Assembly (NCBI GenBank): GCA_021848545.1
Contig: JAJZUL010000004.1
Coordinates: forward strand, 1-64,000
From: Pseudomonadota bacterium
GTDB taxonomy: Bacteria > Pseudomonadota > Alphaproteobacteria > Rhodospirillales > Magnetospirillaceae
Direction of reading: 5' to 3'
Length of the DNA: 64,000 nucleotides
In this document: positions 16,664 to 25,576 of the stretch, in pieces
Layout of the letters: each line of letters opens with the position of its first letter
Numbering within the stretch: position 1 is the stretch's first letter
Position numbers and translations under genes: made by a program
The notes under the pieces: model-generated
Database searches by the model: none
Seen by the model: the letters and a program-made list of their open reading frames with translations, nothing else
Told to the model about the DNA's origin: nothing

Positions 16664-16706
16664 CACCGCACGCTCTTTCAATGGTTCCGTGTTCCGGGGG
16701 GGCGCG

Positions 16707-17948
16707 ATGAAGGTCGATACCATGCGCCGCGTCGATCATCTGGCGGGGGTGCCGCTTTGCGCCCTGTCCAGTTTGCTGATGCCGGTGGCCCGCCTTTTCC
16801 GTCGCCGCTCGGCGAAGCCGGCCAACGTGTTGCTGGTGGAATTGTCGGAGATGGGCAGCGCCATTCTCGTCGATCCGGCGATGCGCGACCTCCAGGCGCG
16901 GGGCGCCGCGCTGCATTTCGTCATTTTCCGGCAGAACCGGGCCAGTCTGGAATTGCTGGGGACGGTGCCGGCCGACAACATTTTCTGCATCCGCTCCGAC
17001 GGGCTGGTGCCGCTGGTGGTCGATACGGTGCGTTTTCTGCTGTGGGCGCGGCGCAAACGGATCGATACCGTCATCGATCTTGAGCTGTTCTCGCGCTACA
17101 CCGCCCTGCTGTCGGGCTGGTGCGGCGCCGGCCGGGTGGTCGGGTTTCATCGCTTCCATACCGAGGGGCTGTATCGCGGGACGATGCTGACCCATCCGGT
17201 GATGTACAACCCCCATATCCACATCACCCGCAATTTCTTTTCGCTGGTTCACACCGCCATGACCGGCGACGGCGACCATCCGCCGGCCAAGATGCGGACT
17301 CCCGACGCGGCCCTGACCTTGGCCCGCGCCCCGGTCGAAGCGGACTCCGCCCGGCGGGTACGGGCGCGGATCAAGGCGCTGGCCGGCTGGGACGAACGCG
17401 GGCCGGTGGTTCTGATCAATGCCAATGCCAGCGATCTGCTGCCGCAGCGGCGCTGGCCGCGCGACCGCTTCGCCGCTCTGATCCGGCAGATCCTCGCCCA
17501 TCGCTCCGACGCGCTGGTGCTGTTGACCGGGGCGCCGGCGGAACGGGACGGGCTGGGCGAACTCGCCCGTCAGGTCGGCGACGATCGTTGCGTCAATTTC
17601 GCCGGCGAAGTCGCCTTCGCCGATCTCATCGCCCTCTACGATATGAGCCTGGTGATGGTGACCAACGATTCCGGTCCGGCCCATTTCGCCGCCGTCACCC
17701 GTATGCCCACCATCGTCCTGTTCGGCCCGGAAACCCCGGCGTTGTACGGATCGTTGGGGCCGACCGAAGCGGTATTCGCGGGCCTGCATTGTTCGCCCTG
17801 CGTTTCGGCCGCCAATCACCGCAAGACGCCTTGCGTCGATAATCGCTGTCTGCAGGCGATCGTCCCCGAGCAGGTGGCCGCCCTGGTCCGGCCCCATCTC
17901 GACCGGGTGTCGGCGGGCCGCTCCCTTCCGGCCGAAGAGGGATCATGA
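16707..17948 (+). CDS. Glycosyltransferase family 9 (heptosyltransferase-like)
   Basis: The 413-residue GT-B enzyme has the N-terminal KPANVLLVELSEMGSAILVDPAMRDL region. Its C-terminal nucleotide-sugar site includes NANASDLLPQRRWPRDRFAALI, the NFAGE segment and the hallmark VTNDSGPAHFAAVTRMPTIVLFGPE. Family members transfer ADP-heptose or similar sugars in lipopolysaccharide core synthesis. It overlaps the next gene by four bases, so the two glycosyltransferases probably act in one envelope-glycan pathway. Confidence 0.85.
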   Translation: MKVDTMRRVDHLAGVPLCALSSLLMPVARLFRRRSAKPANVLLVELSEMGSAILVDPAMRDLQARGAALHFVIFRQNRASLELLGTVPADNIFCIRSDGLVPLVVDTVRFLLWARRKRIDTVIDLELFSRYTALLSGWCGAGRVVGFHRFHTEGLYRGTMLTHPVMYNPHIHITRNFFSLVHTAMTGDGDHPPAKMRTPDAALTLARAPVEADSARRVRARIKALAGWDERGPVVLINANASDLLPQRRWPRDRFAALIRQILAHRSDALVLLTGAPAERDGLGELARQVGDDRCVNFAGEVAFADLIALYDMSLVMVTNDSGPAHFAAVTRMPTIVLFGPETPALYGSLGPTEAVFAGLHCSPCVSAANHRKTPCVDNRCLQAIVPEQVAALVRPHLDRVSAGRSLPAEEGS

Positions 17949-19366
17949 CCCGTCCTTTTCCCGCCCTGCGTCAGGCGCTGGTGGTTCTCGCGCTCTTCAC
18001 CGTGGCTCAGGCCCTGTACAACACCACCATCCCGTTGAGCGGCGACGAGGCCTATTACTGGGTGTGGTCGCGCCATCTCCAGGCCGGGTATTACGACCAT
18101 CCGCCGGTGATCGCTCTGGCGATCCGTCTGACCACGGCGCTGTTCGGCAACGGTCTGTTCGGAATCAGGATGGCAGCCGCTTTGTGCATGGCCGGGGCGG
18201 TGATTTATGTCCTGGCGACGGCGCGGGCGGTGTTCGGCGAGCGGGTGGTGGCGCCGACCCTGGTTCTGGCCCTGCTGCTGCCCATGACCGAGATGGGATT
18301 CACCCTGGCCACGCCCGACGCGCCGCTGACGCTGTTCTGGGCGGCGGGTGTCTATCACGGGATGCGGGCGGCCTGCGCGCCGGACGGCGAACGCCGATGG
18401 GCCGACATCGTGCTGGCGGGAATCGCCTCCGGCCTGGCCATGGCCTCGAAATATACGGGGCTGCTGCTGCCGGTGTCGGTGCTGCTGTTCCTGATCCTTC
18501 GCCGCCGCGATCTCTTGCTGACGATCCGGCCTTGGGTGGCGGTGGTGGTGGCGATCGCCGTGTTCTCGCCGGTTCTGTGGTGGAACGCCCAGCACGGCTT
18601 CAAAAGTTTCGCCTTCCAGTACGCGCACGGCAGCGATGCCGGGTTCCGCATCCATTGGCGCCTGTTCGCCCAATTCATCGGCGGCCAGTTCGCGGTGTTG
18701 TCGCCGGTGGTGCTGATCCTGTTGGTGGCGCGTCTGGTCCGCTGGCGGGAATGGTGGGGCGACGATCGCCGCCTGTTCCTGGCGACTCTGGTGGCGGCGC
18801 CCCTTGCGCTGTTCCTCTACAAAGGGCTGTTCGTCAAAATTCAGTTGAACTGGGCCACGCCCGCCTACATCGCGGCGATCCCGCTGGTCGCCGATTTCAT
18901 CGTCTCGAAGCGCCTGTGGCGGACCGCCGCTTTCGGCGCGGTTTTGGCGATCGCCATGATCGTGGCCATCAAATGGCCCTTGGCTTTAGATCTGGAGGGC
19001 CGTCTCAACATCCAGAGCCGGCTGTTCGGTTCCCACCAGGCGGCCGCCGCCGTGGCCAGGGCCAGACGGCCGGGAGATGCCCTGTTCGCCGACAACCAGA
19101 CCCGGGCGGCGCTGCTCACCTATCTGCTGCCCGGGCATCCCCGCGTCTATATCCCCACCGATGCCCCGTACAGCCAATACACGATGTGGGATGCGGGCAC
19201 CGATTTCCGGGCCATGCACGGGCTCTATTTGTCCAAATACGACCAGATGGGCGATTTGAAAAAGGTGTTCGGCCGCGTGGTTCTGCTGAAGCAGGTGGTG
19301 GCCCGCGCTCCCGGATTTCGCACCGAGCGCTATTTCCTGTACCGGGTGGGGCCGGCGGGCGGATAA
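17945..19366 (+). CDS. ArnT/GT39-like membrane glycosyltransferase
   Basis: A 473-residue polytopic protein of the GT-C fold that would use a polyprenyl-phosphate sugar donor. The first loop carries the acidic LSGDEAYYWVWSRHLQ and YYDHPPVIAL motifs typical of ArnT and bacterial PMT-like enzymes, and an LATPDAPLTLFWA segment follows. About ten hydrophobic helices are seen. It likely glycosylates lipid A or another envelope lipid; the donor is not determinable. It is translationally coupled to the upstream family 9 gene (ATGA overlap). Confidence 0.85.
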   Translation: MTRPFPALRQALVVLALFTVAQALYNTTIPLSGDEAYYWVWSRHLQAGYYDHPPVIALAIRLTTALFGNGLFGIRMAAALCMAGAVIYVLATARAVFGERVVAPTLVLALLLPMTEMGFTLATPDAPLTLFWAAGVYHGMRAACAPDGERRWADIVLAGIASGLAMASKYTGLLLPVSVLLFLILRRRDLLLTIRPWVAVVVAIAVFSPVLWWNAQHGFKSFAFQYAHGSDAGFRIHWRLFAQFIGGQFAVLSPVVLILLVARLVRWREWWGDDRRLFLATLVAAPLALFLYKGLFVKIQLNWATPAYIAAIPLVADFIVSKRLWRTAAFGAVLAIAMIVAIKWPLALDLEGRLNIQSRLFGSHQAAAAVARARRPGDALFADNQTRAALLTYLLPGHPRVYIPTDAPYSQYTMWDAGTDFRAMHGLYLSKYDQMGDLKKVFGRVVLLKQVVARAPGFRTERYFLYRVGPAGG

Positions 19367-19388
19367 GCCGCGCCCGCCGGACCAGATT

Positions 19389-19616
19389 TCACCCCGCTTC
19401 CGCCGCCCAGGCGCCCATGATTTCCACCAGGCTTTTGGCCGTCGGTGGATCGAGATCGATGATGGTGAAGCGTGCCCGGCCCTCTTTGATGCGCATGCGC
19501 ATCATCCGGAGCCCGCTTTCATGATCGACGGTCTGAAGGGTGATTTCCCGCGAGAACGGCGCCGCCAGGGTGGCGACGGTGGTGATGGTTTCCTCGGGGA
19601 ATTTGGGTTCGTCCAT
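19389..19616 (-). CDS. Small conserved-looking protein of unknown function
   Basis: The 75-residue acidic protein (MDEPKFPEETITTVATLAA to IMGAWAAEAG) has alternating beta-like segments (SREITLQTV, LRMMRMRIKEG, ARFTIIDL) and a C-terminal helix. No family is recognised. It reads clearly as a gene: an AT-rich upstream region (TATATATA at about 19635) and a GGAGAGGCCCC stretch precede the ATG. It lies just downstream of the TauD-like gene in the same direction, close to the dsr cluster. Confidence 0.65.
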   Translation of the reverse strand: MDEPKFPEETITTVATLAAPFSREITLQTVDHESGLRMMRMRIKEGRARFTIIDLDPPTAKSLVEIMGAWAAEAG

Positions 19617-19673
19617 GAGGGGGCCTCTCCTTTATATATATACGTACAAAAAGAATGGTTATGAAACGACCGC

Positions 19674-20570
19674 TCACCCCCAGGCGATGCGGTCGAGATA
19701 GCGGGCCCGATACAGCAGCCGGGTGCTTTCCGGGCCGTCCTCGAAGCGCTCGCGCAGGTGCAGGACGTTGTTGCAGATCAATCCCCAGCCCGATTCCATG
19801 CGCGCCCTGAAGATATGGGGATTGGGATTGCCGAGAAAACGGCGAATGGCTTCGACCGCCCGCATGACCGTGGGATCGGGGTTCCATTCGATGTTGCGTC
19901 CCCGCGCCGTATAACGCATGGCCGGGTTGCCGCCGTCGTCCCAGAACACCGGTCCCACCGTCGGCGTGCGCTGCAATCCCTCCTCGTCGTTGGCGGGGAT
20001 GGTCATGGCGTCGGGACGGGCCAGGGCCTCGACCAGGGCCGGGTCTTCGTCGCGAAGCTGGATGTAGAGCATGTCCGGGTCCATCAGGGCGTTTTCGCCG
20101 CCCTTCGCCGCCGGCCGCACGCAATGCAGGATCATGGCGCGGATGCGGCGCTCGACGGGGTTGTAGTAGCCGTCGGTGTGCCAGGCGATGGGGCGGTCGG
20201 TATAGGGGATGTAGCGGGTCCGCGTTCCCACCGGCGCCACCGCCAGGGGCGTGATGCCGTCGTCGTCGGCCAGCACGTTGCGGTCCAGCCGGTTCAGGCC
20301 GAAATGCCGGCCCAGTTCGCGGATCACCTCTTTTTCGGCCAGATCGTCGCCGGTGGGCTTATGGACATAGATCGCCATGTTGCAACGGCGCACGCGATCC
20401 CAGATCGCTTCGGCCTCGGCTTTGGTGGGCTGTCCCGCCCGGGCGATCTCGACGACCAAATCGTCGATTCGGCCCGGCGCCTGGGCCAGCTTGGCCTCTC
20501 GCCACGTTTCGTACGCGGCCTGATCGCCAAAAGGGTAGACTCCAAAGGGGGTGCTGCGGCAGAGTGTCAT
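19674..20570 (-). CDS. TauD/TfdA-family Fe(II)/2-oxoglutarate dioxygenase
   Basis: The 298-residue protein has the metal triad of the family: His131 and Asp133 in AWHTDGYY and distal His271 in CNNVLHLRERF. An arginine shortly after (RLLYRARYLDR) fits for the 2-oxoglutarate carboxylate. TauD releases sulfite from taurine and relatives act on other sulfonates or amines; the substrate here is unknown. Divergent placement from dsrA makes a link to sulfur metabolism attractive but unproven. ATG 20570 was chosen because upstream in-frame residues lie in the A+T-rich promoter gap. Confidence 0.8.
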   Translation of the reverse strand: MTLCRSTPFGVYPFGDQAAYETWREAKLAQAPGRIDDLVVEIARAGQPTKAEAEAIWDRVRRCNMAIYVHKPTGDDLAEKEVIRELGRHFGLNRLDRNVLADDDGITPLAVAPVGTRTRYIPYTDRPIAWHTDGYYNPVERRIRAMILHCVRPAAKGGENALMDPDMLYIQLRDEDPALVEALARPDAMTIPANDEEGLQRTPTVGPVFWDDGGNPAMRYTARGRNIEWNPDPTVMRAVEAIRRFLGNPNPHIFRARMESGWGLICNNVLHLRERFEDGPESTRLLYRARYLDRIAWG

Positions 20571-20888
20571 TCCTTCGCTCCTGGTGGGACCTCGAAGTTC
20601 ATCGAAGAATCCGCTTGGTGTGTGGTACAGTATTATATTATGATCCCTGAATGTACGAACGGCCACCCGGTTTCGTGTCTGACATAAGGGCACTGCCGCG
20701 AGAAGGGCTGTAGTAGGGTGGGAGGATCCTAAGAGGGCGTCAGTCTCTCACGGATCAACGACAAACGGAACGACACGGCGCGCCGGTTCCCCGGCAGCGA
20801 CGGGGAAGGGTTTTAACGTGTGCGTCGGGCGTCGGCCGATAGAGGGCCGGGAACGCCCCGGGACAATGACGGTCAGGGAGATTGCACG
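20571..20888. promoter_or_regulatory. Divergent control region between TauD-like gene and dsrA
   Basis: This 318-base gap has no gene. An A+T-rich core (ACAGTATTATATTATGATC at about 20627-20645) offers TATTAT/TATATT -10-like hexamers on the plus strand with TTGGTG upstream, which would give a dsr leader of about 240 bases. GACGGTCAGGGAG just before the dsrA ATG provides the ribosome binding site. No clear regulator palindrome was found. Confidence 0.4.
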
Positions 20889-22139
20889 ATGTCGAAAACT
20901 ATGCCCGAGACGCCGCTTCTGGATCAGCTGGAAAGCGGTCCGTGGCCGAGCTTCGTGACCGGCCTTAAGCGGCTGGCCAATGACGAAGGGAAGCCCTACG
21001 CGGATTATGTCAAGAGCCTGCTGGGTCAGCTGGAGCACAGCTACGAGACCCGCAAAGGCTACTGGAAGGGCGGCACGGTCGGCGTGTTCGGTTATGGCGC
21101 GGGCGTTATTCCGCGTTTCTCCGAAATTGCCGACAAGTTCCCGGAATCCTCGGAATTCCATACGCTGCGCATCATGCCGGCGCCGGGCTTCTTCTATGAC
21201 ACCAAGACCCTTCGCGCCATGACCGACGCCTGGGCCGAGCATGGCTCGGGCCTGATCGCCCTGCATGGCCAGTCGGGCGACATCATGTTGCAGGGCTGCC
21301 GCACCGATCAGGTGCAGCCGGTCTGGGACAAGATCAACGAGATGGGCTTCGACATGGGCGGCGCCGGCGCCGGCGTGCGGACCTCGGCGGCCTGTATCGG
21401 TCCGGCCCGGTGCGAGCAGTCCTGCTACGACACCCTGGGCGCGATGAAGTCCATCATCAACGACTTCACCGACGACATCCATCGTCCGTCCCTGCCCTAC
21501 AAGCTGAAGTTCAAGTTCTCGGGCTGCGCCAACGACTGCGCCAACGCCACCCAGCGTTCGGACGTGGCCGTGATCGGCACCTGGCGTGACGATATGCAGG
21601 TGAACCAGGACGAGGTGAAGGCCAAGGTCGCTCAGATCGGCCGCAAGGAATTCATCAACCAGGTCATCCGCATGTGCCCGACCCAGGCGCTGGCGCTGAA
21701 CGACGACGACACGCTGGACGTGGACAACAAGTCCTGCGTGCGCTGCATGCACTGCATCAACGTCGCCACCAAGGCCCTGAAGCCCGGCAAGGATCGCGGC
21801 ATCACCATTCTGGTGGGCGGCAAGCGTACCCTGAAGATCGGCGATCTGATGGGGACCGTCGTGGTGCCCTTCATGAAGCTGGAAACCGAAGAGGATTTCG
21901 AGCAGCTGGTCGATCTCGCCCACCGCATGCTGGACTTCTTCGCCGACAACGCTCTGGAACACGAGCGGACCGGCGAGATGATCGAGCGTATCGGCCTGAT
22001 CAACTACCTCGAAGGTCTGGATCTGCCGATCGACCCCAACATGGTGGTCCAGCCGCGCACCAACTGCTACGTCCGGACCGATGGTTGGGACGACGAGGTG
22101 CGTAAGTGGAACGAGCGCAACTCGGCCGCCGCCGAGTAA
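20889..22139 (+). CDS. dsrA: Reverse-type dissimilatory sulfite reductase, alpha subunit
   Basis: DsrA pairs with DsrB to form the cytoplasmic siroheme enzyme that, in sulfur oxidisers, releases sulfite from sulfur carried by DsrC. The 416-residue protein has the siroheme [4Fe-4S] ligand pattern C-x5-C (Cys169-Cys175 in CIGPARC) and C-x3-C (Cys213-Cys217 in CANDC). An inserted ferredoxin domain has Cys263 (MCPTQAL) and Cys283/286/289 (CVRCMHC). The dsrEFH and dsrL genes that follow, and the absence of dsrD, mark it as oxidative type. Confidence 0.97.
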   Translation: MSKTMPETPLLDQLESGPWPSFVTGLKRLANDEGKPYADYVKSLLGQLEHSYETRKGYWKGGTVGVFGYGAGVIPRFSEIADKFPESSEFHTLRIMPAPGFFYDTKTLRAMTDAWAEHGSGLIALHGQSGDIMLQGCRTDQVQPVWDKINEMGFDMGGAGAGVRTSAACIGPARCEQSCYDTLGAMKSIINDFTDDIHRPSLPYKLKFKFSGCANDCANATQRSDVAVIGTWRDDMQVNQDEVKAKVAQIGRKEFINQVIRMCPTQALALNDDDTLDVDNKSCVRCMHCINVATKALKPGKDRGITILVGGKRTLKIGDLMGTVVVPFMKLETEEDFEQLVDLAHRMLDFFADNALEHERTGEMIERIGLINYLEGLDLPIDPNMVVQPRTNCYVRTDGWDDEVRKWNERNSAAAE

Positions 22140-22173
22140 GTTCGGATAACAAGATAAATCGGGAGAGAGGACC

Positions 22174-23244
22174 ATGAGCGCACTGCGCCAGCCCGTCGAA
22201 TCGGGTGTCATGGATGCCAAGACCTTTATGCATCCTACGCTGAAGAAGAACTACGGCCACTGGGCGTGGCATGACCGGCCCCGGCCGGGCGTGCTCCGTC
22301 ACGTTGCCGAAAGCGGCGATACCGTCTGGACCGTCAAGGCCGGAACGCAGCGTCAGATGGACGTCTATACCATCAAGACCCTGTGCGATATCGCCGACGA
22401 GTTCTGCGACGGCTACATCCGCTTCACCATTCGTTCCGCCGTCGAGTTCATGACGACGGACGAGGCCAAGGTCGACCCGCTGATCGCCCGTCTGGAAGCC
22501 GCCGGCTTCCCGGTGGGTGGCACGGGCAACTCGGTCGGGTTTATTTCCCATACCCAGGGCTGGCTGCATTGCGACATTCCCGGCACCGACGCGTCGGGTG
22601 TCGTCAAGGCGCTCATGGATCAACTCGTCGATGACTTCAAGAACGAGGACATGCCCAACCGGGTGAAGATCACCACCAGCTGCTGCCAGATCAATTGCGG
22701 CGGCCAGGGTGATATCGCCGTCAACATCCAGCACACCAAGCCGCCGGTGATCAATCACGATCTGGTGGCCGGCGTCTGCGAGCGTCCCTCGGTTATCGCC
22801 CGCTGCCCGGTGGCGGCCATCCGGCCGGCTCTGGTCAACGGCAAGCCGTCGCTCGAAGTGGATGAAAAGAAGTGCGTGTGCTGCGGCGCCTGCTTCCCGC
22901 CCTGCCCGCCCATGCAGATCAACGATCCGGTCAATTCCAAGATCGCGATCTGGGTCGGCGGCAAGCATTCCTCGACCCGTTCGCGGCCGATGTTCCACAA
23001 GCTGGTGGCCGCCGGCCTTCCCAACAACGCGCCGCGTTGGCCGGAAGTCGCCGAGGTGGTGAAGAACATCCTTCACACCTATCGCGACAACGCCCGCTCG
23101 TGGGAGCGTATGGGCGAATGGATCGAGCGTATCGGCTGGCCGCGCTTCTTCGAGCTGACCAAGCTGCCCTTCACCAAGTATCACCTCGATACCTGGCGCG
23201 GTGGCCGGTCGAACCTCAATGCGTCTGCGCATCTGCACTTCTAA
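22174..23244 (+). CDS. dsrB: Reverse-type dissimilatory sulfite reductase, beta subunit
   Basis: The 356-residue partner of DsrA has CCQINCGGQGD (Cys170, 171, 175) with Cys133 as the siroheme/cluster ligand region, and a ferredoxin domain with KCVCCGACFPPCPPM (about 234-244) plus Cys211 in ARCPVAAI. In characterised enzymes the DsrB ligands help hold the catalytic siroheme of the alpha-2/beta-2 complex. It starts 34 bases after dsrA behind GGGAGAGAGG and is certainly co-transcribed. Confidence 0.97.
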   Translation: MSALRQPVESGVMDAKTFMHPTLKKNYGHWAWHDRPRPGVLRHVAESGDTVWTVKAGTQRQMDVYTIKTLCDIADEFCDGYIRFTIRSAVEFMTTDEAKVDPLIARLEAAGFPVGGTGNSVGFISHTQGWLHCDIPGTDASGVVKALMDQLVDDFKNEDMPNRVKITTSCCQINCGGQGDIAVNIQHTKPPVINHDLVAGVCERPSVIARCPVAAIRPALVNGKPSLEVDEKKCVCCGACFPPCPPMQINDPVNSKIAIWVGGKHSSTRSRPMFHKLVAAGLPNNAPRWPEVAEVVKNILHTYRDNARSWERMGEWIERIGWPRFFELTKLPFTKYHLDTWRGGRSNLNASAHLHF

Positions 23245-23259
23245 GGGCTGGTGACGGAG

Positions 23260-23619
23260 ATGAAGTTCGCTATTCTTGTCAATGAAGGGCCGTACAACCA
23301 TCAGGCCTCGGACTCCGCTTACCAGTTCGTCAAGGCGGCGCTGGAAAAGGGGCACGAGATCTTCCGGGTGTTCTTCTATTATGACGGTGTCCTCAACGCC
23401 ACCAAGTACGCCGAACCGCCCCAGGACGACCGCAATGTCGGTAAGAACTGGGCGGCTCTGGCCGAGAGCCACAAGCTCGATCTGGTGGTGTGTGTCGCCG
23501 CGGGTCTGCGCCGCGGTATCGTCGATGACAGCCTCGCGCCGGGATTTCGCATTTCCGGCCTGGGCCAGTTGATCGAGGCCGGCATCCAGGCGGACCGCCT
23601 GGTGGCCTTCGGCGATTAA
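23260..23619 (+). CDS. dsrE: Sulfurtransferase subunit DsrE
   Basis: DsrE is the catalytic sulfur-binding subunit of the DsrE2F2H2 hexamer, which passes persulfide sulfur towards DsrC. With the ATG at 23260 the protein is 119 residues and the conserved persulfide cysteine falls at Cys78 in VVCVAAGLRRG, the same number as in the Allochromatium protein, which supports this start over the GTG at 23251. The N terminus MKFAILVNEGPYNHQ is typical. dsrF follows within 13 bases. Confidence 0.95.
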   Translation: MKFAILVNEGPYNHQASDSAYQFVKAALEKGHEIFRVFFYYDGVLNATKYAEPPQDDRNVGKNWAALAESHKLDLVVCVAAGLRRGIVDDSLAPGFRISGLGQLIEAGIQADRLVAFGD

Positions 23620-23632
23620 GGGGAGGCCGGTT

Positions 23633-24016
23633 ATGGAAGAAGAAAACGAAAGCGGCGTCGTCAAGAAGTTCATGTACGTCAACCGCAAGGCGCCTTACGG
23701 GACCATCTACGCACTGGAAGTGCTGGAAATGGTTCTGATCTCGGCGGCTTTCGATCAGGACGTCCATATGGCCTTCCTTGATGACGGGGTGTACGAGATC
23801 AAGAAGGGACACACCCCCAAGGGGGTGGGAATGAAGAACTTCTCTCCCACCTATCGCGCCCTTGAAGGGTACGACATCGAGAAGCTGTATGTGGAGAAGG
23901 AAAGCCTTGAAGAGCGCGGGCTCACCGAGGATGACCTTCTGGTTCCCGTCGAGGTCATGAGCCGGGCCGATCTGGCCAAGCTCATGTCCGAGATGGACGT
24001 GGTTCTGACCGCTTGA
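23633..24016 (+). CDS. dsrF: Sulfur-relay protein DsrF
   Basis: This is the second subunit of the DsrEFH complex, 127 residues, with the TusC-like fold. Family stretches include KKFMYVNRKAPYGTIYALEVLEM and FDQDVHMAFLDDGVYEI. It has no cysteine in the active-site position, consistent with its structural role. A GGGGAGG ribosome site precedes the ATG. Confidence 0.95.
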   Translation: MEEENESGVVKKFMYVNRKAPYGTIYALEVLEMVLISAAFDQDVHMAFLDDGVYEIKKGHTPKGVGMKNFSPTYRALEGYDIEKLYVEKESLEERGLTEDDLLVPVEVMSRADLAKLMSEMDVVLTA

Positions 24017-24033
24017 GTTCAAAGGGAAGTACG

Positions 24034-24342
24034 ATGAGCACTCTGCACACCGTCAACAAGTCGCCCTTCGAGCGGTCCAATCTGGATAGCTGTCTTGGCC
24101 ATGTGGTGGCCGGCGACTCCATCATTTTGATCGAGGACGCGGTTTATGCCGCTCTGAGCGGAACCTCGGTTACCGCCCGGATGGCCGACGCCGCCAAGCA
24201 ATTCCGGATTTGTGTTCTCGGACCCGATCTTCAGGCCCGGGGCATGGATACCGGCGCCGTGATCGACGGTATCACCGTCGTCGATTATGGCGGGTTCGTC
24301 GATCTGGCGGCGGAATCCCGTGTCGTCAATGCGTGGCTGTGA
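24034..24342 (+). CDS. dsrH: Sulfur-relay protein DsrH
   Basis: The third subunit of DsrEFH has 102 residues and the TusB fold. Cys20 in FERSNLDSCLGHV matches the cysteine of characterised DsrH, and DSIILIEDAVYAAL is a family segment. ATG 24034 is preceded by AAGGGAAG at ideal spacing, so it is preferred to the in-frame ATG-like start at 24013 that overlaps dsrF. Confidence 0.94.
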   Translation: MSTLHTVNKSPFERSNLDSCLGHVVAGDSIILIEDAVYAALSGTSVTARMADAAKQFRICVLGPDLQARGMDTGAVIDGITVVDYGGFVDLAAESRVVNAWL

Positions 24343-24376
24343 CAACGCTTAAAGCTTTGTGAGAGGGAGAAAACGA

Positions 24377-24709
24377 ATGGCCTATACCCTGAACGGTAAG
24401 ACCGTCGAGGCTGATGAGGAAGGCTACCTGGTCGATCTGAACGAGTGGAACGAAGAGCTCGCCGATCTGATCGCCAAAGACGAGAACATCACCATGACCC
24501 CGGAACACTGGGAGGTGATCAACTTCCTTCGCGATTATTACGCCGAGTACCAGATCGCTCCCGCGGTCCGTGTTCTCACCAAGGCGATCGCCAAGAAGAT
24601 GGGCCCCGATAAGGGCAACAACAAGTACCTGTACGAGTTGTTCCCCTACGGTCCCGGCAAGCAGGCCTGCAAGATCGCCGGTCTGCCCAAGCCGACCGGT
24701 TGCGTCTGA
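24377..24709 (+). CDS. dsrC: DsrC sulfur-carrier protein
   Basis: DsrC is the small soluble substrate carrier that accepts sulfur from DsrEFH, is oxidised by DsrAB, and is recycled through DsrK as a trisulfide/disulfide. The 110-residue protein keeps both C-terminal cysteines, Cys98 and Cys109, in the spacing C-x10-C (ACKIAGLPKPTGCV). That makes it a true DsrC, not a TusE or single-cysteine relative. It ends the first half of the operon, and a strong hairpin follows at 24726. Confidence 0.97.
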   Translation: MAYTLNGKTVEADEEGYLVDLNEWNEELADLIAKDENITMTPEHWEVINFLRDYYAEYQIAPAVRVLTKAIAKKMGPDKGNNKYLYELFPYGPGKQACKIAGLPKPTGCV

Positions 24710-24725
24710 TCACCAAGTCGGGTTG

Positions 24726-24754
24726 AAGGGTGCGGACCCATCGTCCGCACCCTT
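24726..24754 (+). terminator. Strong hairpin between dsrC and dsrM (partial terminator or mRNA-stability stem)
   Basis: AAGGGTGCGGAC and GTCCGCACCCTT are perfect 12-base arms around CCATC. No uridine tract follows, so intrinsic termination should be weak. The likely effect is to protect the dsrABEFHC message or reduce read-through, giving more soluble DsrAB/DsrC than membrane-complex proteins. The mechanism is inference. Confidence 0.7.
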
Positions 24755-24844
24755 GACCAAAGCCGTCTCCGAATTATCCGCCGGACGCGAATCCGCGTCG
24801 AAGAAGCGGAGTGTTGACGGCTGTCTTCACGGGAGCGAGGAAAC

Positions 24845-25573
24845 GTGTCCACGGCATTCGCCATCCTGTTCTACGCGGCCACCGTCATCCTGATCGTGGG
24901 GCTGGCGGCAAAGATCACCCAGTTCGCCCGGACTCCGGCGCCACTGAAGATCCCGACCACGCCCGCGCCGCTGACCAAGCAAGGTGCAGCCCTCCGCGTC
25001 GCCCGTGAAGTGGCGCTTTTCGAGAGCCTTTTCAAGGCCAATAAGTGGCTTTGGATTTCGGCGGTCCTGTTTCATCTGGGCCTGCTGCTGGTTGTCGTCC
25101 GCCACCTGCGCTATTTCATGAATCCGGTTTGGTTGCCGGTCGAATTGGTGCAGCCGTTCGCGCTGTATGTCGGGCTGATGATGGTCGGCGGCCTTCTGCT
25201 GCTGGCCGTGCGCCGGGCCTTCGTCGAGCGGATCGCCTATATCACGGGGCCCTCCGACTGGCTGATGCTGCTGTTGCTGATCGGCATCGGCTCCACCGGT
25301 CTGGTGATGAATTTGTGGGCGCGCACCAACATCATCGGCGTCAAGGCGTATTTCCTGGGTCTGATGCAGTTTCAGATCCGGCATCTGCCTTCCGACCCGC
25401 TGCTGGCCGTTCACCTCGGCCTGGTGGTCACGCTGATGATCGTGTTTCCATTCTCGAAGCTGCTCCACGTCCCCGGTGTGTTCTTCAGCCCGACCCGCAA
25501 TCAGGCCGATGACCCGCGTGAGCATCGTCATCTGTCGGCGTGGGCCGCCAAACTGGAAGCGGGGAGGGACTAA
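24845..25573 (+). CDS. dsrM: DsrM, membrane cytochrome b subunit of DsrMKJOP
   Basis: The 242-residue polytopic protein of the NarI-like diheme cytochrome b type has five to six hydrophobic segments with histidines such as FHLGLLLVVVRHLRY and VHLGLVVTL that fit heme ligation. It exchanges electrons with the quinone pool and DsrK. The GTG start at 24845 follows GGGAGCGAGGAAAC. Only three bases separate it from dsrK. Confidence 0.94.
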   Translation: MSTAFAILFYAATVILIVGLAAKITQFARTPAPLKIPTTPAPLTKQGAALRVAREVALFESLFKANKWLWISAVLFHLGLLLVVVRHLRYFMNPVWLPVELVQPFALYVGLMMVGGLLLLAVRRAFVERIAYITGPSDWLMLLLLIGIGSTGLVMNLWARTNIIGVKAYFLGLMQFQIRHLPSDPLLAVHLGLVVTLMIVFPFSKLLHVPGVFFSPTRNQADDPREHRHLSAWAAKLEAGRD

Positions 25574-25576
25574 ATC

